Source: Achromobacter spanius (GTDB lineage Bacteria > Pseudomonadota > Gammaproteobacteria > Burkholderiales > Burkholderiaceae_B). Taken from it: a stretch of DNA of 64,000 bases. Where the stretch lies: the NCBI RefSeq assembly GCF_029637605.1, contig NZ_CP121261.1:2976001-3040000 (forward strand). Reading direction: 5' to 3'. Positions 60,441 to 64,000 of this stretch are shown in pieces (the first letter of the stretch is position 1; every line of letters starts with the position of its first letter). The position numbers and the translations under genes are program-made. The notes beneath the pieces are model-generated. The model had not been told where the DNA came from, did no database searches, and saw only the letters and a list, made by a program, of their open reading frames with translations.

Positions 60441-60971
60441 ATGACTGCGTATCGGCGTTTGTATATCCCCGGCGGCACGTACTTCTTCACCGTCACCGCG
60501 CAGGATCGGGAACATCAGGATCTGATCGTTCACGCCGCATGGTTGAAGGCCTGCATACGGGCGGAACAACAGGTGGCGCCGTTCGCGGTGCTGGCGGCGG
60601 TGTTGCTGCCCGACCATCTGCACATGATCTGGCGGCTGCCCGATAACGATACCGATTACTTTGGCCGCTGGCGCAGGATAAAGGCGCGATTTTCCCGGGC
60701 GCTGCGCCCTTATACCGTCCGCCGCAGCATCTACCGAAAAGGCGAACGCGGCATCTGGCAGCGGCGCTTTTGGGAACATGCCATTCGCGATGAACGCGAG
60801 TTGTCCGCTTGCATCCACTACATCCACATGAATCCCATCAAGCACGGTTATGTTGCCGCGCCCGACGCCTGGGAGCACACGACGTTTCACGCTTGGCAAC
60901 GGCGGCAAATTGCCTGGCACAGCGCTTGCCGGCACACCCAAAGCTCGCGGCCTGCACCGTCAGCGTCCTAG
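60441..60971 (+). CDS. REP-associated tyrosine transposase (RAYT)
   Basis: A 176-residue Y1-type transposase of the RAYT/IS200-IS605-like group. The metal-binding HxH is in LPDHLHMIWRLPD near residue 59, and the catalytic Tyr is expected in ELSACIHYIHMNPIKHGYV near 130, the conserved RAYT block. It follows the REPIN-like repeats by 126 bases, the usual layout of a RAYT and its cognate REPs. GGAGGCGG precedes the ATG. It appears intact. Confidence 0.92.
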   Translation: MTAYRRLYIPGGTYFFTVTAQDREHQDLIVHAAWLKACIRAEQQVAPFAVLAAVLLPDHLHMIWRLPDNDTDYFGRWRRIKARFSRALRPYTVRRSIYRKGERGIWQRRFWEHAIRDERELSACIHYIHMNPIKHGYVAAPDAWEHTTFHAWQRRQIAWHSACRHTQSSRPAPSAS

Positions 60972-61010
60972 CACACCGCTTGCCCCACGACTCGCGACAA
61001 GCCCATGGTG

Positions 61011-61076
61011 CCCCCTACCGCGCCGCCACACCCACGGCTTGCGACAGGACGCAGCCCACCCCCTACCGCGCCGCCA
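61011..61076. repeat. 18-bp direct repeat at the tctC 3' end
   Basis: CCCCCTACCGCGCCGCCA occurs at 61011-61028 and 61059-61076. The second copy includes the tctC stop codon, so the downstream copy may be a partial duplication of the gene end. Confidence 0.8.
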
Positions 61077-62031
61077 ACTTTCGCTTGTCAGCCAATTGCT
61101 TCCACCGCACCGCTTCGCTTTGCACGAACGCCCCAAGTTCAGCCGGTGTACTGCGACGCACTTCCGCGCCTTGTTCGGCAATCTTCGTCGCGACAACCGG
61201 GTCCGACAAAGCTTGATTCAGCGCCTTGTTCAGCTTGACCACAACCGCCGGCTCGACCTTGGCCGGGGCGAAGATGGCGTACCACTGCGGCACGTCCACG
61301 CCCGCCACGCCCACTTCCGCCAATGTCGGCAACTCCGGCAGCGCCGCGATACGGTTTGACCCTGCTACCGCCACCGCCTGGATCGCGCCTGACTTCAGGT
61401 GCGGGTACACGCTGAACAAGCTGGGAAACATCACCTGCGTCACGCCCGCCAAGGTGTCGTTCAGCGCGGGAGCGGAACCCTTGTATGGCACGTCCAGCAT
61501 GGCGAGCCCGGTGGCCTGATTGAAAAGCTCGCCCGCGATCGCTGGCGCGGTGCCGGGCCCGGCAGAGGCGAAGTTCAGGCCATCGGGGTGCTCATGCCCG
61601 TACTTCACCAGGCCGGCCACGTCCTTCACCGGTATCCGCTTGGACACCACCATGATGGTGGGCGAATCGGCCACCATGCCGATGGGCGTGAAGTCCTTGA
61701 CGGGGTCGTAGTTCAGCTTCTGCATGGCGGGGTTGATGCCATGCGTGCCGATGTAGCCCAGCATCAGCGTGTAGCCGTCCGCCGGCTGACGGGCGACAAA
61801 GTCGGACGCGATCGCGCCCTGCGCGCCGGGCTTGTTCACCACGATGACGGTCTGGCCAAGTAGTTCACCAACCTTCTGGCCCACCACGCGCGCCAGCACG
61901 TCGTTGCCGCCGCCCGCGGCGGTGGGCACGACCAATGTGATCGCGCGTTCGGGATACTCAGCCTGTGCCGCGGCGCTAGCAGCCAGCAGCATGGCGGCGG
62001 CGCAAAACGTTTTGACGAGGTGATGCTTCAT
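61063..62031 (-). CDS. Bug/TctC-family periplasmic substrate-binding protein
   Basis: A 322-residue receptor for a tripartite tricarboxylate transporter. The signal peptide reads FCAAAMLLAASAAAQA (residues about 9-24). The ligand-binding loop VVPTAAGGGNDVLARVVG and VNKPGAQGAIASDFVA are Bug signatures. No TctA/TctB genes are adjacent, which is common in Alcaligenaceae. It follows the PrpF gene on the same strand by 115 bases, suggesting uptake of an unsaturated di- or tricarboxylate. The ATG at 62031 follows GGAGA. Confidence 0.93.
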   Translation of the reverse strand: MKHHLVKTFCAAAMLLAASAAAQAEYPERAITLVVPTAAGGGNDVLARVVGQKVGELLGQTVIVVNKPGAQGAIASDFVARQPADGYTLMLGYIGTHGINPAMQKLNYDPVKDFTPIGMVADSPTIMVVSKRIPVKDVAGLVKYGHEHPDGLNFASAGPGTAPAIAGELFNQATGLAMLDVPYKGSAPALNDTLAGVTQVMFPSLFSVYPHLKSGAIQAVAVAGSNRIAALPELPTLAEVGVAGVDVPQWYAIFAPAKVEPAVVVKLNKALNQALSDPVVATKIAEQGAEVRRSTPAELGAFVQSEAVRWKQLADKRKLAAR

Positions 62032-62146
62032 TGCTTGTCTCCAGATATAGCGATTGCCGTGTTGTGGCGGCCTCTTTGCGGGCCTCTTTGCGGGCCACTT
62101 CGGCGGAATAAAAATTCGGATCAATAGGTGATTTAAAACTGGCGTC

Positions 62147-63271
62147 TTATGCAACCGCCCGCATCGGCTCGGCGCCCGCCAAGACGTAGTGGCCGGGCAC
62201 ATACAGCAGCCCCTTCATGATCTTGCGTGCCGTCCGTACCAAGCCCGCGGCGCGCACCTTGCCGCTGGCCGTGTCCAGATCGACATCGATGTCCATGCCT
62301 CCCGAAGGGTGCTCGATGCGCACGGTGCGATACCCCGCCACCACGGTCGGCCCACCGCAAGCATGCGCCACGGTGCCCGGCATCAGAAACGCGCTGGCCA
62401 CTCCCACTGCCCCCGTTGCCGCGTGGGCACGATGGCAGGCGTGGGGCGTGAAATAGCGTGAATGCAGCGTCAAGGTGCCCGCGCGTTCGCATGGCGCCAC
62501 CAACACCGGTTTGGGGATGACGCTCTGCGACACGTCGCCCATCCCCATGCGACGGCCTGCTTCCCGCCGGATACGCTCCATGCGTTCAAGCAAGCCGGCA
62601 TTGCCATCCAGTTGCGCGGGCGTTTCATCGCCGCGCAGGCCGAAGTCCTGAGCGCGCATCAATACCATCGGCATGGCGGCGTCGATCAGCGTCACCGCCA
62701 CCCCATCGATGTATTCCTGCCGCTGCCCGGTGGGAAACAGCTTGCCGGTGATGGCGCCCCAAGCCTCCAGGAAGTTCAACCGCACCGGTGCCGCCGTGCC
62801 CGGCACGCCATCGATGCGCGCATCACCTTCATAGGTCAGGTGGCCATTCGGCGTCTGCACCACGGCTTCGATCACCGCGCCGGTGTTGACGTTGTGCACC
62901 CGCACCGAGGTGACGCCATCGCGTGGCGCAACCAGGCATTCGTCGATGGCGAAGGGCGCGGCGCCCGACAGCATGTTGCCGCAGTTGGGCCGGGTGTCGA
63001 CCATGGCGCGGTCCACCGACACCTGCGCAAACAGGTAATCGATATCGCAGTCCGGCCGGGTCGAGCGCGACACAATGGCCACTTTGCTGGTCAGCGTGTT
63101 GCCGCCGCCGATGCCATCAACTTGTAGCGCATGGGGCGAACCCATGGCGGTCAGCAGCAGGCGGTCGCGCTGCACCGGGTCGGCCGGCAGCCAGTCGCCC
63201 AGAAAAAAGGGGCCGCGCGACGTGCCGCCGCGCATCAGTACGCAAGGGATTACGGTTTCCATGGAAGCCAT
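62147..63271 (-). CDS. PrpF-family isomerase (4-oxalomesaconate tautomerase-like)
   Basis: A 374-residue protein of the PrpF/DUF453 family (diaminopimelate-epimerase fold). Typical marks are CVLMRGGTSRGPFFL, DGIGGGNTLTSKVAIV, the catalytic Cys in DTRPNCGNMLSGAAPFAI, and HACHRAHAATGAVGVA. Relatives isomerise aconitate or 4-oxalomesaconate in methylcitrate and gallate pathways; the exact substrate is not visible. Start ATG at 63271; an ATG three codons later is possible. Confidence 0.88.
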   Translation of the reverse strand: MASMETVIPCVLMRGGTSRGPFFLGDWLPADPVQRDRLLLTAMGSPHALQVDGIGGGNTLTSKVAIVSRSTRPDCDIDYLFAQVSVDRAMVDTRPNCGNMLSGAAPFAIDECLVAPRDGVTSVRVHNVNTGAVIEAVVQTPNGHLTYEGDARIDGVPGTAAPVRLNFLEAWGAITGKLFPTGQRQEYIDGVAVTLIDAAMPMVLMRAQDFGLRGDETPAQLDGNAGLLERMERIRREAGRRMGMGDVSQSVIPKPVLVAPCERAGTLTLHSRYFTPHACHRAHAATGAVGVASAFLMPGTVAHACGGPTVVAGYRTVRIEHPSGGMDIDVDLDTASGKVRAAGLVRTARKIMKGLLYVPGHYVLAGAEPMRAVA

Positions 63272-63323
63272 TCTGCGGCTTGGCGGCTATTATTTGAATT
63301 GCAACTTACGGATGGATTAATGC

Positions 63324-64000
63324 ATGGCACGCATCAATTTCGATTTACAGGAATTGCAGGCGTTCGTGGCGGTAGCCGAACGCGCCAGCTTTCGCGCGGC
63401 GGCCGACGACCTGCATTTGTCGCAGCCCGCGCTCAGCCGGCGCATCGACAAGCTGGAAAGCATCCTGGGTGCGCGCTTGTTGGAACGCACCACGCGGCGC
63501 GTGGCCTTGACGCAGGTGGGGCGCGTTTTTCTGGAACGCGCGCGCAGCGCCATCGATGAACTGGAAAGCGCCGTGCTCAGCATCGGCGACCTGGCCGCGC
63601 AGCGCGGCGGGCTGGTGACGGTGGCCTGTGTGCCGTCCGTGGCCTATTACTTCCTGCCGTCCGTCATCCGCGACTACACCGAGCGCTTCCCGCGCATCCG
63701 CGTGCGCATCATCGACGAAACCGCCAACACGGTGCTCAACAGCGTGGTGACGGGGCGCGCCGACTTCGGCATCAGTTTTTTCGGCACCCAGGAACCCGAT
63801 GTGGATTTCAAGGCAGTGCTGCGTGAAGACTTCGTTTTGGCGGTGCGCCGCGACCACCCGCTGGCCGGCCGCCGCAGCGTGTCCTGGGAAGCGCTGTCGC
63901 AAGAACGTTTCATGACGGTCGCCAAGGAAAGCGGCAACCGCCTGTTGATTGACGATGCGCTGGCAAAGAGCGGCAAGCGTACCGTCAGCGCGTTTGAGGT
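63324..64000 (+). CDS. LysR-family regulator, 3' end outside window
   Basis: The first 225 residues of a LysR regulator. HTH residues 3-62 include LQAFVAVAERASFRAAADDL and LSQPALSRRIDKLESILG; the effector domain follows from about 90 (VACVPSVAYYFLPSVI). It is divergent from the prpF-tctC pair with a 52-base gap, the classic position of its regulator. The frame is open to the last base of the window. Confidence 0.92.
   Translation, partial: MARINFDLQELQAFVAVAERASFRAAADDLHLSQPALSRRIDKLESILGARLLERTTRRVALTQVGRVFLERARSAIDELESAVLSIGDLAAQRGGLVTVACVPSVAYYFLPSVIRDYTERFPRIRVRIIDETANTVLNSVVTGRADFGISFFGTQEPDVDFKAVLREDFVLAVRRDHPLAGRRSVSWEALSQERFMTVAKESGNRLLIDDALAKSGKRTVSAFE

Overview
The window is about 64 kb of GC-rich, densely coded bacterial chromosome. 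Gene content and order point to a betaproteobacterium of the family Alcaligenaceae, most likely Achromobacter or a close Bordetella relative. This rests on recalled gene order and protein flavour (queA-tgt-yajC-secD-secF; miaB-phoH-ybeY-ybeX-lnt; fdsGBA-fdhD-fdsD; a Bug-type TctC receptor beside a PrpF protein), not on a database search. There is no rRNA, prophage or CRISPR array, and most of the window is ordinary core chromosome.

Layout. 1-9.2 kb: 3' end of cysG, upp, dacB, then the tRNA-queuosine and Sec-accessory genes queA, tgt, yajC, secD, secF. 9.3-12.1 kb: a lone HigA-like antitoxin behind a palindromic operator, a VOC protein, an AlaX-type editing protein and a PAP2 phosphatase. 12.2-17.9 kb: miaB-phoH-ybeY-ybeX-lnt, joined mostly by stop/start overlaps. 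17.9-20.3 kb: an aldo/keto reductase and six tRNA genes in two tandem Ala-Glu-Asp sets. 20.4-31.6 kb: a PAS-LuxR regulator, bioB with a polyglutamine tail, an EamA exporter, an MFS protein with a long Ala/Asp tail, a peroxiredoxin, a dienelactone hydrolase-like protein and a giant DUF748 protein.

31.7-45.8 kb is a functional block for molybdenum-dependent formate oxidation. moaC-moaD-moaE-moaB-moeA and, convergently, moaA-mobA make molybdopterin cofactor. A one-component regulator is divergent from the NAD-linked formate dehydrogenase genes fdsG-fdsB-fdsA-fdhD-fdsD, with a 28-bp perfect palindrome in the gap. An OFA-family transporter follows, and a textbook intrinsic terminator lies inside its first codons.

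45.9-56.2 kb: a methyltransferase, a split chromate transporter with a divergent LysR regulator, murI, two universal stress proteins, a PepSY/two-component system with a second PepSY protein alongside, a sugar-dehydrogenase-like lipoprotein and azurin. 56.2-64 kb: an atypical SDR, a DUF1800-DUF1501 pair, a REP-associated tyrosine transposase (RAYT) behind two REPIN-like nested inverted repeats, and a TctC/PrpF/LysR cluster cut by the window edge.

The strongest leads for unusual biology are the REPIN-RAYT locus, the in-gene terminator of the OFA transporter, the large palindrome controlling the formate dehydrogenase region, the tandem tRNA duplication, and the PepSY two-component locus with an 11-bp-period direct repeat.
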